Shown here: positions 1 to 11,240 of the stretch, one piece after another
Layout: each line of letters starts with the position of its first letter
Position numbering within the stretch: position 1 is the first letter of the stretch
Assembly: GCA_963971575.1 (NCBI GenBank)
Contig: OZ020617.1
Location: forward strand, 16,825,403-16,889,402
DNA from: Liopterus haemorrhoidalis
Taxonomy: Eukaryota > Arthropoda > Insecta > Coleoptera > Dytiscidae
DNA: 64,000 bases
Direction: 5' to 3'
Position numbers and translations under genes: made by a program
Notes under the pieces: generated by a model
Told to the model about the DNA's origin: nothing
Database searches by the model: none
Seen by the model: only the letters and a program-made list of their open reading frames with translations

Positions 1-254
1 TTAAGGTAATGTAAAATTGGAATGGACATACAGTAGATGTTTGCCGTCATAAATACATAGAATATTTATCCCCAACTTTACATATGCGGAACTGATGTCC
101 AAAAAACCGGTTCTTGGGTCTGGTGATGGTTTCTTCGATAGTTGTTGATGCACAAAAAATTAAATGAAGACACCAAGAGGGTGAAATATCATTATATATA
201 ATTCTTTATTTCCCCAAGGCCTTGCGGCGTTTAGGGTTTTAGCTACTACATGAG

Positions 255-885
255 AATAGAAATATTCATTTATTTATTTATTTATTACACACACAGGACA
301 AGCCCAGTAAAGTGATCTCTGTTAAATAAACGTTATATGTTTAAACAATTAGTAATTAAAGTACATAATCAGAGAGTAAACAAATACAAAATGTTAAAGA
401 TACATACAAGTAATGAAATATGCCAGTAATGAATATAAAATATGCATAATAATACAATAAAATACATGACAAATTTGGGTATATTCAATAATTTTATATG
501 CATTTCTTTATTCTTCATTCTTCCTCCGGTGTCCCTCTCTTTCTTCCTATTCTCTTTTCGGCTTCCGTCTCCGGTCTCCTTTCTTATTGACTCCAGTTCT
601 TCCGCCCCTCTTTCGTTTCTTTTTCGCTTCTCTTCCCTCTCTTCTTTCCTCCTCCTTTGCCTTTCTCTTCCTTCCTGTTCTCAGTTTTGCCTTACCTCTC
701 CGCATTCCTTCCTTCTTTCCTCGAGTACCCTCGCCCATCTTTCTCCTTTTCCTTCTTCACTCAACAGCTCCTTTATCTCTTCCTCCCATTTTATCATCTT
801 TCCACATCTTTTTGTTAGATGTTCCAAGAATTCTTCCTCCTCTCGACACATTTTTCAAATATCATTTAACTCGCGATAGAGACGC
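255..885 (-). pseudogene. LINE 3' end with ORF2 C-terminal remnant
   Basis: On the minus strand a strongly purine-rich stretch (about 870 down to 505) reads as a Glu/Lys/Arg-rich peptide that includes MCREEEEFLEHLTKRC. This resembles the Cys/His end of ORF2 in arthropod non-LTR retrotransposons (R1/Jockey-like). It is followed by A+T-rich sequence ending in a (TAAA)n tail at about 266-284, as LINE 3' ends do. Stops interrupt the frame, so this is a dead, 5'-truncated copy. The family call is inference; low-complexity sequence alone could explain the charged peptide. Confidence 0.4.
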
Positions 886-2066
886 GTGAATTTATTTAGA
901 AACACTGTTGATTCACAATTCGACACATGAAGTGCACACTGATCAGATCAGTATATAAGTAGCGCTTCTCAACATTTTTTCAAAACACAAAAAGTTTTTG
1001 TGAATAAAAATAAAATTAAATAAATTTAATTTAATAATAAAAAACGCATGGCGGGCGCGACGTTATAAGGGTTTTTTTGGTGCTCATACCTACAAAACCC
1101 TAAAAATGAAATAAGAATCTTAAAATCGCGCGAATTATAATAAATGGGTTATTAGTACTATTAAATAAAATTTATAAATGCTCAGATTTAAAAAAGAAAC
1201 ATTTTTCTTGAGGGTGCCCATTTACCCTTACATAAAAGCCGCCCTTGTAAGCTAGTATGAAATAATTTCCAATGAGTAACCTAACTGCGTTATTCTACAT
1301 TCAGTGAATTGTGGAATTTAATAAGTGTAGCGTTTATATCCGATAAAACATTGTAGTGTTACAGCAATCTCTGCACGAGCAAGACGCGAGAGTAAAGAGA
1401 GAGGGGAAGTTGAATACAACGTTAGTACATCGAGACAGTCTCTTTCAAACCGTTCTTTACATTAGTGCTTATATTTATCAAGTTTTATCATTCTACTAGT
1501 GTTTATCAGTGCTAAATTTTAAGTGCAACAGACTCATTTATAAATATCCACTTGTGACCTAAGTAAGTCATTTTTTATTTTAATTTGAATGCGTTATTGC
1601 CTTTAGTGTCATTAAAAATAAAATAAGCCTCATTTATTGGGGGCAAGTAATTCTAAATAAGAGCTTATTGTCATTATTAGTTTAAAACACTTCACGAGTA
1701 CGTCTGGGTGGATGGGAGATATACTTCGGATACCTTCCATGCAGCTTTATCTTAGTTTTCCCTTTTTCTCTTCAGTCTTGAAGTCTGTGATGATAGTATG
1801 ATCGACAATAATTTGTAGAATTCTTTCGTTCCTCACTGATTCTCTCTCTGTATTGAAATTTTCATTTGTGGCGGGCTATACGCCGCCACATGTTTCATAA
1901 GTTCATCATGAATGGTATAGATGGCACTGTGATAAAATACTTATGTATATATTAAAATATGTAAACAAATAGCATGCATATTATCAAGACTGTTTTACTC
2001 AGGGATGTGTCGTAGAGAATAAAATGTAATTTACGCGTATATTCTACATGTAATTTACACGTAATA
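886..2066. other. A+T-rich stretch without recognisable gene
   Basis: No coding region or RNA gene is recognised. At 1063-1107 there is a short AGGGTTTT / AAAACCCT hairpin containing ACCTACAAAACCCT, the terminal motif of the family C elements described elsewhere (minus orientation). The rest is unassigned. Confidence 0.5.
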
Positions 2067-2132
2067 CGAGGGCTACCTTTTAAGTTTTTACAAAAACTAA
2101 AAAAGAAGAATTTTTTTTTGGAACAAACTGTT

Positions 2133-3384
2133 TTATTGTTTTTCTAAATATTCGCCTTTAAGATTTATACACTTTTGCATGCGTTCAAACCAATTCTCGA
2201 AACATTTTTTCCACTCTGAAGCTGTTATCTCAAAAACATGGTTTTCGTAAGCTTCAACAGCTTCTTGAGGTGATAAAAATCGCTGTCCATGCAATTTTTG
2301 TTTGACATTGGGGAACAAAAAAAAGTCGTTAGGGGATAAATCAGGTGAATACGGGCAATGAGACATTAATTCGATATTTTTGCCTGCAAATTTATTTTTT
2401 ATTTGTTATTTGAATGTTTTGTTAAAACTATATACTTTAGATTAAGTGTGAAATATTAATATTAATTGTTTACATTTACTTTTAAAAATATTATATGAAA
2501 TTATATTTACCTAGTATTAATATTTGTTAATGTAGCAAAATAATATTATATAAAGTTTAATCTAATCTAATCTAATCTAATAATCAATTGTTTGACATGC
2601 TGTGTGGAAGCTTGCATTGTCATGATAAAGAATGATGTGAAGTTTTTGGTTGTTTTTCTTGATTTTGTCGATGACTTCTGGAATACAAATTGATGTATAC
2701 CATTCAGCATTAACTGTTCTCTGATTCTCTAAAGGAATAGTTGCGACATGTCCAGTACAACCGAAGAAACAAGCGATCATTTTCTTGGAAGTGCTTCGTG
2801 AACGAACCAGTTTTGTGGGTTTCGGTTCATCTTGGAAAACCCAAACAGTGGATTGTTGCTTAGTTTCCGGTTCATATGAATAAATCCAAGTTTCGGCACC
2901 TGTAACGATGTTGTATACGGATTTTGCAGTGCCTAGGTTGAATATTTTTAGCATTCCCTTATACCAATCAACACGACCCTTTTTTGAGCTTCGGTCAAAT
3001 TATATGGAATCCATCGGGAACTGATCTTTTTCTTACAGATAAATGTTCATGCAACATCGAATGTATTGAAGTCTGCGATATGCCAAAGAATGCCTTTATC
3101 TAGCAGTAAGTCACATGCTGATCTTCTTCAATCATTTTGCACACAGTATCGATGTTTTTTTGAAGCACAACCGATTTTGGTTGACCTTCACGAAATTCAT
3201 CACTGACGGACGCACGACCACGACGAAATTCTGCAAACCAATTGTAAACAGTCTTTTCTGATTACAATTTTCGTGCTTCATTACCAAAAGTTAAACGAAG
3301 CGCATCTATGCATTGTTGTTGAGTTAGGCCTGTACTAAAATCGTAAAAAATCATCCAACGAAAACTTTCACGAGTAATATCCAT
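2133..3384 (-). pseudogene. mariner transposase, broken
   Basis: The reading starts at ATG 3384-3382 (MDITRESFRWMIFYDFS, then a helix-turn-helix region) and runs through the catalytic core to about 2133. Visible hallmarks are the first catalytic Asp region around GAETWIYSYEPE, the second Asp in HDNASFHTA, and the third in YSPDLSPNDFFLFP, the DD34D signature of mariner. At least three in-frame stops occur in the N-terminal half, near 3270, 3105 and 3000. An insertion of about 190 bp separates HTACQTIDY from the continuation FAGKNIELMSHCPYSPDL. Transposition would require the protein from another copy. Confidence 0.85.
2395..2580 (+). mobile_element. Short insertion in mariner with (AATCT)n tail
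   Basis: About 190 bp of A+T-rich DNA interrupts the mariner transposase frame. It ends in four tandem AATCT units (2555-2579), resembling the simple-repeat tail of a short retroposed element on the plus strand. No family is recognised and boundaries are approximate. Confidence 0.45.
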
Positions 3385-3803
3385 TTTTACACAAACTTGT
3401 TTTTTTTTAACGCTCACTATCAACAAATTACTCGGTCAATTTATAAACTGCCACTGATTTAACAGTAAAAAATGTCAAATTTTACGAATATATTAATGAC
3501 ACATTTCAATATTGCCATCTAGTGGTCGTTTGTAAAAACATAAAAGGTAACCCTCGTATACCTTGTATTTTGTCTACGTTATGTAGCAACAATGGAAACT
3601 TCACATAAAATGAGCGTGTTTTTTTGAAAAACGTGCATACTTTTAAAAACAGCCTGTGTTGAATTTATCTTTTTGTCACAATAATTATTATTATTTGTAG
3701 TTTTCATTATACAGAGTGTCCCAATTAACTTGTTAAGCATGGGGATCTCGAGAACGGGAAGAGATACGAGGTCGCTTAAACTAAAACAAAGTTGCCACAT
3801 TAA

Positions 3804-4725
3804 GGCGGCGCACTATAGTTCTCAATAGTTTCTTATACAAAACTAATAATCGGAAATAAAATTAATAACAATTTATATATCAAAATTTGTAGCGAAATTT
3901 TATCTATCTAATAGGATATTTTTAACTGTTGAAAAAACTGTTATGTAATTGTAAATAAACAAATTGCATTATAGACGCTATATTGTAAACCAATCGACGC
4001 ATATTTGCGTACGTTGCGGCAAATTGTAGCTAAAGCTTCAGTCTACAAATATGTTTCTAGTTAATTTGCTTTATTGTGAAAATACTTATAATTATTGTGT
4101 ATGTAATCTATTTTTACCGACAACTTGAATCTGCCGCGTTTCACAAAATAGGTGTTACAGGTAAAAATTATTTTGTGGCATTCCATTATCATCAAGTATA
4201 ATATTTTTCGACGAAGGTTCTGAACTATATGTAATCAAGTAGAAAAAAATTTTGACATATTATTTGAATATTCCTAGTTTTGTATAGAAATTAGTCTATT
4301 AGTCGAAAACCACAAATAGATTTAAAAAATTACAGAACAATATCGCTGATTTTTAAGTTATTGAGCGATAATATTTTTACAATAAATGTTTCTATAATTA
4401 AAAATATCTGTGGAGATGATCGTGTCCGTAATGAGTAAAAATGGAAAGGTTGTACAGGTATCGGACATAAAATAAAGCACAACTATCTACAGCTGACCAG
4501 TTTCGGAATAATCTATTCCTTCCTCAGAGCTGCTGAGATATTAGTAGTGAGTAATATAATAAGATTGATAAAAAAGGGTCATGGTATAAAAACAGTGTGT
4601 TAAAATTATAAATAAATAAATAAATAAATAATGTAAAACGAAGTCATAAATTAAAATAAACAATTTTTAATTTGTTGCATTGTTTATTTTAATTGCGTAT
4701 AAACCTCTGGGGGTTATACGCAGCC
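3804..4725. mobile_element. TTAA-inserted (piggyBac-like) non-autonomous element
   Basis: The element is flanked by TTAA at 3800-3803 and 4726-4729. Imperfect terminal repeats read GGCGGCGCACTATAG on the left and GGCTGCGTATAACC on the right complement. The interior shares a long stretch (TTTCTTATACAAAACTAAT and following) with the element at 15,416-16,146. There is no transposase. TTAA targeting is typical of piggyBac; that placement is inference. Confidence 0.65.
4500..4527 (-). other. CTGAGGAN-stem-GAAAC hairpin motif
   Basis: On the minus strand CTGAGGA, one A, a perfect 6-bp stem GGAATA/TATTCC and then GAAAC. The same layout with different stem sequences occurs at 49,6xx/50,2xx and 50,7xx/50,8xx. 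Function is unknown. Confidence 0.55.
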
Positions 4726-4729
4726 TTAA

Positions 4730-5042
4730 GGGCGTATCACACTAGAACGCTATCCAAGTTTTATTTTGTAAGTTTTTTTCGAGGACTCTAGTCTTCATGT
4801 CTTCAGCTATCACACGCGAAACAGGGAAAAGTAAGTTGCGTCTGCGTACATAACGTTAACAATAGTCCCATCTCACTTGATTTCGTCTGTCTTCTAGAGA
4901 CAGGGGAAATATATCTCGATGTATTTGCTCAGACTTAAAGACCTAGGTTTTTTGTCATGCTATCACACACACAAGACTTCGATTCAAAGACTTTAATTTT
5001 CCAAGTTTAGACTTGAATAATAACTCTAGTGTGATAAGGCCT
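4730..5042. mobile_element. TTAA-inserted MITE
   Basis: 313 bp between TTAA at 4726-4729, shared with the neighbouring element, and TTAA at 5043-5046. Inverted termini contain ATCACACTAGA near both ends (GGGCGTATCACACTAG left; AGGCCTTATCACACTAG on the right complement). No coding potential. Confidence 0.65.
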
Positions 5043-5098
5043 TTAAGGGGCCATTTTAGCGATGTCTTTGTTTTCCTAAAAAAATACATAGGTTACTA

Positions 5099-5929
5099 TG
5101 GTCTATTTCAAAGTAGAAAAAAGTAGATAGCGCTGCGAACCGAGTACGATTTACACTGATCAAATACAGTATAGCGGGAAATTTAAAATAAGTTACAACT
5201 AGTGTATGTGCGTAGCAACTGGGTTAGCAAGTGATTTTTTTTTTAAATATAAAAAAGGTTAATAAGATATTGAAATAAACAAGGCAAATAATACACTTAC
5301 GTTATTTATACGACATAAATTCAGTTTAATGGGAAATTTGAAAAAGTTAAAAAAATATTAATTTTAAAAATTATGTACTATATATAAAAAGAGAGATTTG
5401 GCTAAAAGAGTTTAAACAACGCAATAAAACAAACAATATATCTTCAGAGCTAAAGTTTCTTATTTAAATAATTATTGTAAATAAAAATTAAAAATATATG
5501 TATATATGAAGGTCTAAAAATTATATCAATAACTTCTTCTTTGGGCACAATCAGCTGGGCTGTCTTTTGGCCTCACATTATTCCTCTTTCTTGATCTGTT
5601 AATTGTCAACTGTCAAAAAATATTTATATGTCAGATAACCTAAAAAATATATAACTGCGTAAAAACAAATTACATGGAGAATTTTCTCCATAAAATCTAC
5701 GCCAAGAACATAAATAAAAGTCTAAATATGTAAATAATAACAAAATATATGAGAAAAATTAACTAATATAAATAATATATATTTCCAATGTACGACACTG
5801 AACATCTGTCAACTTGGACTAAAAACAATATTTTTACAGTGTAATAGGGATGACGATCTAAACCAATCCGAAGCAAGGACAAACAGCTCCTATCTTCTTA
5901 CACACATTTTTCTACTTTGAAATAGACCA
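5099..5929. mobile_element. TA-inserted MITE, TGGTCTATTTCAAAG family
   Basis: Inverted termini TGGTCTATTTCAAAGTAG at both ends, flanked by TA (5097-5098 and 5930-5931). The empty site is present in the related repeat near 36,880 (ATCTAGTAACC), confirming the ends. A second, rearranged copy is at 9,699-13,559. No coding sequence. Confidence 0.8.
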
Positions 5930-5969
5930 TAGATTTGAACGAAAATGTATATTTTCCGGTTTTAAATTT

Positions 5970-6496
5970 TTGCTCATAACTCCAAAAATTAAAATATTAA
6001 GTGATTTGTTGTATACTTTCTTCAAGTACTTTTTCATGGTGAATCTACAGAGGTTCTCATTTTTTTATCGCGTACCGTTTAGAGTTATTGGGGACAATTT
6101 TAATTTTTATATGAAGCTTATAGTAGGTTATGATAATTTTGAGTTTTTTTTTTGCTTTTCAACCATCTGAGTCGTATTTTATTTTCGTATAATGTATTTG
6201 TGCTACATTGCTTCTCCGAACTCCATAAGAATTTTGAAAGATGGAAGAGGGCGGAATTTGAAGCTACCCACTACCTACTTTATTTGTGAAAATTTGCATG
6301 TTATTTATATTGATCTGAGATATATAATGGTAACTGGCGCCTTTACAGCCTCTTACTATCATCCTGCGTCTGTTTAATTTATTTAATAGACTTTTACTCT
6401 AATTTATTTGTTAGCCCGTGCAAATTTTTTCTTATTAGTATGTGTGTAATAATTTATTTATCTATTTAATGTTATATTTATTCCTGTTAATATATA
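5970..6496. other. Unassigned A+T-rich sequence
   Basis: The first part continues the host repeat also seen at 36,771-36,860. The remainder has only short, low-complexity reading frames with no recognisable product. Confidence 0.4.
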
Positions 6497-6504
6497 CTCT
6501 AGTC

Positions 6505-6796
6505 CAGTGTTTCTCGACCGGTGGTCCGTGGACCACTAGTCCGTGGTCCTTAGCAAAATTTTAGTGGTCCGTGAAAGGCTTATAAATTATTATTTTTGAG
6601 ATTTTTTTGTTATTTTTTTTACGATCTTTTGAGTATTTTGGTCATTTTCTGTGTAATTTGTTCATTTTTCAGTGATTTTTTATTACGAAAAATATGTAGA
6701 GATTACATATACAGTTTGTTTAATAGTACATTTATTTTTAGGTAGAAAATTAAATATTTGACTGGTGCGCGATACGTTTTCAGTTGAGAAACGCTG
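6505..6796. mobile_element. hAT-type MITE (copy 1)
   Basis: 292 bp with termini CAGTGTTTCTCGACCGG and the complement of GTTGAGAAACGCTG. The flanks are near-identical 8-bp duplications CTCTAGTC (6497-6504) and CTCTAATC (6797-6804). A related copy is at 47,290-47,592. No coding sequence. Confidence 0.85.
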
Positions 6797-6980
6797 CTCT
6801 AATCGATCAGATGAGGTGTATCAGAGGAAAATAGCCATCGTTGCAGTGCTCCAAAAATTTTAGCTAGCTAAAATGGTTGACAAGCACTGGTGTAAAAATA
6901 AATACCGTATTTTTCGGACCATAAGTCTTATGGTCCCAGAGACGGACGATAAGATGCACCCGAAATTTATGAGACAATTT

Positions 6981-7415
6981 TTAGAAAAAATATTTATTAT
7001 TACGATAACTTGAACAAGTAACATGTTTGTTCATCTTCAATGTCCATGCTGTTAATGTCACTGTTTGTATTATTTTCGTCTGAACTATTGTTGTCAATCT
7101 CTTCAAAACCCAGTCATGTTCAATACTAGCCAATGCGTTACTTATACCGCAATTCATAAAGACTTTATAATAGTCTTTTCTTTCACAACTAAACACGAAT
7201 TGTTTATCCAAGTACATACTTTTGAAATTGTCGGCCCTTTCATACGGCCTGTTGCTGTACATCGTGTTTTGGCTTCATTTATTTGTTCCACTCTTCCCGT
7301 ATAAAATTATTAAATGGTTTATTAATCGACACATCTAAGAGTTGTCGTTGACTTGTAAGCCCTCCAGAAATGACAGCTAATTCTATATTAATTTCTATTA
7401 TATTTCCTTGCTTGC
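6981..7415 (-). pseudogene. pogo-type transposase, C-terminal remnant
   Basis: Minus-strand fragments read LLDVSINKPFNNFIREEWN followed further on by FMNCGISNALASIEHDW. These match the end of the DDE region and the C-terminal CGI(S/T)NALDG-type motif of pogo/Tigger transposases. Several stops and frame changes are present. It lies just inside the left terminus of the pogo-like element, in the expected place for the 3' end of its gene. Confidence 0.65.
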
Positions 7416-7667
7416 TTCTGTTTTAAGGATTCCACACACCAAAGCGGCCGCGGTGGCGGCCACGGTGGCGATAATGCAGCGGCCTAACGCAACCTATACA
7501 ATACAATGAGACCACGCACATACAAGCGTTCCGCTATCTGAGAACGCCACCGACAGCAGCGTTCAGTCTGCGATCACCAAACACTGGCGGCCAAACTCGA
7601 CAAGTTGCGTTAGGCCGCGCGATATTCATTGTTTATATACCACAGAGTGAATATATTTAATAAAATA

Positions 7668-7817
7668 ATGTCGAAAATAGATAATTTAACAGAAAAAATC
7701 ATAGATCAGTAAAGGATCATTTAATTTTGTATGACTTAGCACATCCTGATTACAAGAATATTAGGAAAACAAATAAAGTGTGGGACGAAATAGGAAAAGT
7801 TTTGGAAATTGATAGTA
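7668..7817 (+). pseudogene. MADF (Myb/SANT-like) domain remnant of Harbinger
   Basis: The stretch reads, in part, LILYDLAHPDYKNIRKTNK followed by VWDEIGKVLEID. This matches the MADF DNA-binding domain pattern (short helix, HPxYK, W-x-x-I) found in the accessory Myb-like protein of Harbinger elements. The ATG at 7668 opens a frame that hits a stop, so a frameshift lies before the conserved part. The domain is then cut at 7817 by a TA-inserted MITE. Confidence 0.65.
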
Positions 7818-8145
7818 AAGTCTGTTCCAAACGATTAGGCGGAACTAGATTTTGCAATCTAGTTACTTTCATCGTTTAAATAATGCTTTTCAGCCGTTTT
7901 GTTTAAGCTTTGTAAATCATACTTGCAACAAAAATTTTTTGGTTAAGGTTAATATCATTTTCTTTATATTTTGATTTTTTGTGTCATTCTTAATACAAAT
8001 ATCCCATTTATTTATTTTTTGTCATTAAAATATGTAAGAAAATTAATTTAAGTTTGACATATGTCATTCGTTTCCATGGTTTCATTGTTGGAATTTTAAA
8101 TTTTAACATTCGAAAAGGGGAAAAATGAAATAACCCAAGCAAGGT
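7818..8145 (+). mobile_element. CAGTCTGTTCC MITE, truncated copy
   Basis: Begins AAGTCTGTTCCAAACG after TA (7816-7817), inside the MADF remnant, and follows the complete copies at 12,724-13,131 and 31,489-31,882 up to about 8145. The right terminus is missing. Confidence 0.75.
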
Positions 8146-8963
8146 CCAATATTATCATACAACTATATACCGTGATTCACTAACTGATCGCTACCGCTAC
8201 CGCCACTCCCACCGCGTTAGTGTGAGGAGACCTGATCGCTACCGTGGCCGCCACCGTGGCCGCCACCGTGGCCGCCACCGCGGCCGCTTTGGTGTGTGGA
8301 ATCCTTTATGCGTTCTGAATTGATTCCACACTAACATCGCATACTTTTTAAACAACGCACTATACCTTCGCACCATAAGGCGCATCCCGATTTTAAGTCG
8401 ATTTTTTTGTGTAAAAAGGTGCGTATTATGATCCGAAAAATACGGTAATGTCATTTATTGTTGGAATTACAATAATTGCTATATGGTTGAATTTATTGTA
8501 TAATTAACAATTGAAAGAATTTTAGAGATATGTATGTAAATGAAAGAGAAAGATAATTGTATATCCATCCATAGGCTCTCATGTCAAAAGTAAAAGTGAA
8601 CGAATAGTGAATTCTTAGAGAAGGTCGAATTGACGTAACTGTGTTCTCATTGACAAGTGAGACTGATTCTATTCTCGACCACGATGCAAGAGCAACGTTA
8701 ACTTTACTTTTTCCTTTTGGGAAATACAATGTTATGATAATATGGAAATTATATATATCTCTCAAAGAGTAGGTTAAGTTACATTAGATTTTATTTTATT
8801 AGGGTGACCATATTTTTTAGTTTAAAATTCCGGACGGAAGCTCATAGAGGGGAGGGAGTTGTTTATTCAAATATAATTGTTTAATTAATTTTTTTTTAAA
8901 TACAAATTATAGATATTATCTGTCTCATTTTGTAATACGTAACTAACAGGGGTAGTTCATTTT

Positions 8964-9598
8964 TACTTGCCCGACCTTAATATATAAGGAGCAAGTATTC
9001 TAATCGCGAAAATTTTCGATGTCGAGATTTTGACTGATGACCACGTTACATGGTCCTGGGAGTCCAAAAAACCTATTTTCGAAGTACTGTCCGTATGTGT
9101 GTGTGTATACACGATAACTCAAGAACGGTTCAACTTAGAGAATTCCTTCTGGTACAAAAAAAATTCTCCTATTAAATGGGAAGAACCCTATTGTTTTTTA
9201 TGAAGATCGGTTGACTAGAAATGGGAGTTTACTCGTGTCGATTTTAAGATTTTTGCCAATATTTAGCAACAGAAAAATACTTCGAAAAAATTTATTGAAC
9301 AAAAGTTACTATAAATGCAATTACTAATAACTTTTATTTGAGACGTTTTTTGATAAAACGAAAAATTTCGAAAAATTTTTGTAAAATTATTTAAAATTTA
9401 AGTCTAAATTTTTTCATACTTATATGTAACGTTTCCATGGTCATGATAATTAATTCGTAACTAGTAAACCAAAGCCTTGGACAAAAATTTGTATTATATA
9501 GAACATAATTTGATGTATTTTTGAAGATTTATCTAAATATTTATTTATTTTTTTTTATGGGAGGGCAAGTCTAGCGGAGGTTTCCCTTCGCCACTGGT
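8964..9598 (+). mobile_element. DINE-1/HINE-like element, family A copy 1
   Basis: The 5' end is TTTTACTTGCCCGACC with ACTTGCCC/GGAGCAAGT pairing, then a short GT repeat at about 9097-9110. The 3' end has GGGCAAGT, the hairpin GCGGAGG-TTTC-CCTTCGC, and CACTGGTTT. Non-coding. Related copies are at 25,132-26,324 and 29,144-29,829. Confidence 0.65.
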
Positions 9599-9976
9599 TT
9601 ATGTTGTATATTGACAATACATTTATAATATTATCATAGTATTGGTTCACACGGATACGCCAAAGTCTGTTTACACCACAACAGTCACCAAAGTAACCAG
9701 GTCTATTTCAAAGTAGAAAAAAGTAGATAGCGCTGCGAACCGAGTACGATTTACACTGGACAAATACAGTATAGCGGGAAATTTAAAATAAGTTACAACT
9801 AAGGCATGGGTGTAGTAATAATAATAATAATAATAATAATAAACATTTATTTGTTTTGGAGGTCAGACCTCATACAAAGAGTAACTGGGTTAGCAAGTGA
9901 TTTTTTTTTAAATATAAAAAAAAGTTAATAAGATATTGAAATAAGCAAGGCAGATAATAAACTTACGTTATTTATA

Positions 9977-10259
9977 TAAGCTGTTCACTTTTGTAAGAAC
10001 AAACTAAGAGGGAATTTTATTTTCAATAGTTTGCACCTTTGAAGCTGTATATCATGTTGGTATTAAAAAATGTCACTTTTTTAAAATGTCGATCCATTTG
10101 ACATATGTCATAATGAAAAATGATATCTTAATTATAACCTTATCAACCTAAAGTCGCTTTTACAGCGTAAGGAATATTCTTAATTTAAAGTCAGTAACAC
10201 ACCATAAAAGTAACCAAAATAACCAGATCTAGTGTGTTCTTACAAAAGTGAACCGCTTA
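9977..10259. mobile_element. TA-inserted MITE, TTCACTTTTGTAAGAACA family
   Basis: 283 bp with termini TAAGCTGTTCACTTTTG and TAAGCGGTTCACTTTTG (complement), flanked by TA at 9975-9976 and 10,260-10,261. The related uninterrupted sequence at about 13,318-13,332 shows the empty site. Confidence 0.75.
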
Positions 10260-10330
10260 TACGACATAAATCCAGTTTAAGGGAAAATTTGAAAAAGTTA
10301 AAAAAATATTAATTTTTAATAATTATGTAC

Positions 10331-10375
<45 letters not shown>

Positions 10376-10379
<4 letters not shown>

Positions 10380-10549
10380 AGAACGCTTTATAGCGTTTAT
10401 GAAAATATCAATTAAAACACACAAATCCAAGCACATATAAGCGTTTATTACTACGTCTATTTACAATCTGTCACATATATGTTATTATGTTATGGTTACT
10501 AACGCAACATATTACAAAGGAGGTCCAAGAACTAGTTTTGGCCCTAACA
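10376..10549. repeat. Left long terminal repeat
   Basis: 174-bp TG...CA direct repeat, partner of 12,226-12,399, with one mismatch between them. Confidence 0.8.
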
Positions 10550-10728
10550 CGGCCGTCCTGATCTTGCCGCGTCCTCGCGGCTTCATCTAAATTTAACTGA
10601 AAATAAAACAATTTATTATCCTAACACGGCCGTCCTGCTCCTGCCACGTCCTCGCGGCATCTTCAGAATTTAATAACTGCAAAACAAAACAGAGTAAACG
10701 AAAACATAATGTTTGTTTTGCCCGTCTC

Positions 10729-11240
10729 CTTGAGGTTCCTGACCATCCAGAGTTTCACTGAACTCCTTGAGGTCCTTGAACATTCAGCGTCGAACAAAAC
10801 AAACACATCTCCTTGAGGTCCCTGACCATCCAGAGTTCCTCTGAACTCCTTGAGGTCCCTGACCATCCAGAGTCAACAAAACAAACACGACCATTTTAGG
10901 TCCAACAACTCCTTGAGGTCCCTGACCATCCAGAGTTCCTCTGAACTCCTTGAGGTCCCTGACCATCCAGAGTCAACAAAACAAACACGTCTCCTTGAGG
11001 TCCCTGACCATCCAGAGTTCCTCTGAACTCCTTGAGGTCCCTGACCATCCAGAGTCAACAAAACAAACACGACCATTTTAGGTCCAACAACTCCTTGAGG
11101 TCCCTGACCATCCAGAGTTCCTCTGAACTCCTTGAGGTCCCTGACCATCCAGAGTCAAACAAAACAAACACATCTCCTTGAGGTCCCTGACCATCCAGAG
11201 TTCCTCTGAACTCCTTGAGGTCCCTGACCATCCGGAGCCA
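10729..11240. repeat. Minisatellite inside LTR element
   Basis: Repeated blocks of TCCTTGAGGTCCCTGACC followed by ATCCAGAG, alternating with two spacer types (ACAAAACAAACAC and a GACCATTTTAGG variant). The GACCATTTTAGG spacer recurs 182 bp apart (10,889 and 11,071), giving a higher-order period. Overlapping minus-strand reading frames are by-products of the repeat. Confidence 0.85.

Larger units (their letters stand above)
2067..3556 (-). mobile_element. Degenerate mariner (Tc1/mariner) element
   Basis: The termini CGAGGGCTACCTTTTAAG (left) and the complement of AAAGGTAACCCTCG (right) form inverted repeats. TA lies at both outer edges (2065-2066 and 3557-3558), the mariner target site. The span is 1,490 bp, about 200 bp longer than a typical mariner of roughly 1.3 kb, which fits the insertion seen at about 2395-2580. 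The transposase lies on the minus strand and is broken. Confidence 0.88.
3714..6100 (+). repeat. Host repeat copy split by three insertions
   Basis: 3714-3803, 5043-5098 and 5930-6000 together match, in reverse complement, one continuous sequence at about 36,820-37,014. The gaps are filled by elements at 3804-4725, 4730-5042 and 5099-5929. The outer end begins CAGAGTGTCCCAA next to TA, like a Tc1/mariner-type terminus. No coding sequence is seen. Confidence 0.7.
7426..8305 (+). mobile_element. PIF/Harbinger-like element
   Basis: 880 bp with long inverted termini starting AGGATTCCACACACCAAAG followed by G+C-rich GCGGCCGCGGTGGCGGCC-type sequence at both ends. It is flanked by 3-bp TTA duplications (7423-7425, 8306-8308), the usual target length and sequence for PIF/Harbinger. 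A MADF-like coding remnant, the second gene of many Harbinger elements, sits inside. The transposase gene is absent. Confidence 0.75.
6905..8445 (-). mobile_element. pogo/Tigger-like element carrying a nested Harbinger
   Basis: Inverted termini CCGTATTTTTCGGACCATAAG-like at both ends (the right end reads CCGTATTTTTCGGATCATAA on the complement), with TA on each side (6903-6904, 8446-8447). Remains of a pogo-type transposase lie on the minus strand near the left end. The element is split by an 880-bp insertion at 7426-8305. Confidence 0.8.

Noticed and set aside
442..889. Plus-strand Ser/Phe/Leu-rich frames
   Set aside because: Low-complexity CT-rich DNA; the minus strand gives the better (LINE-like) reading.
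2555..2582. Telomere-type repeat (AATCT)n
   Set aside because: Only four units, not TTAGG, and located as the tail of a small insertion in a mariner.
10729..11240. CRISPR-like array
   Set aside because: The units are a minisatellite with repeated rather than unique spacers, in an animal genome inside an LTR element.
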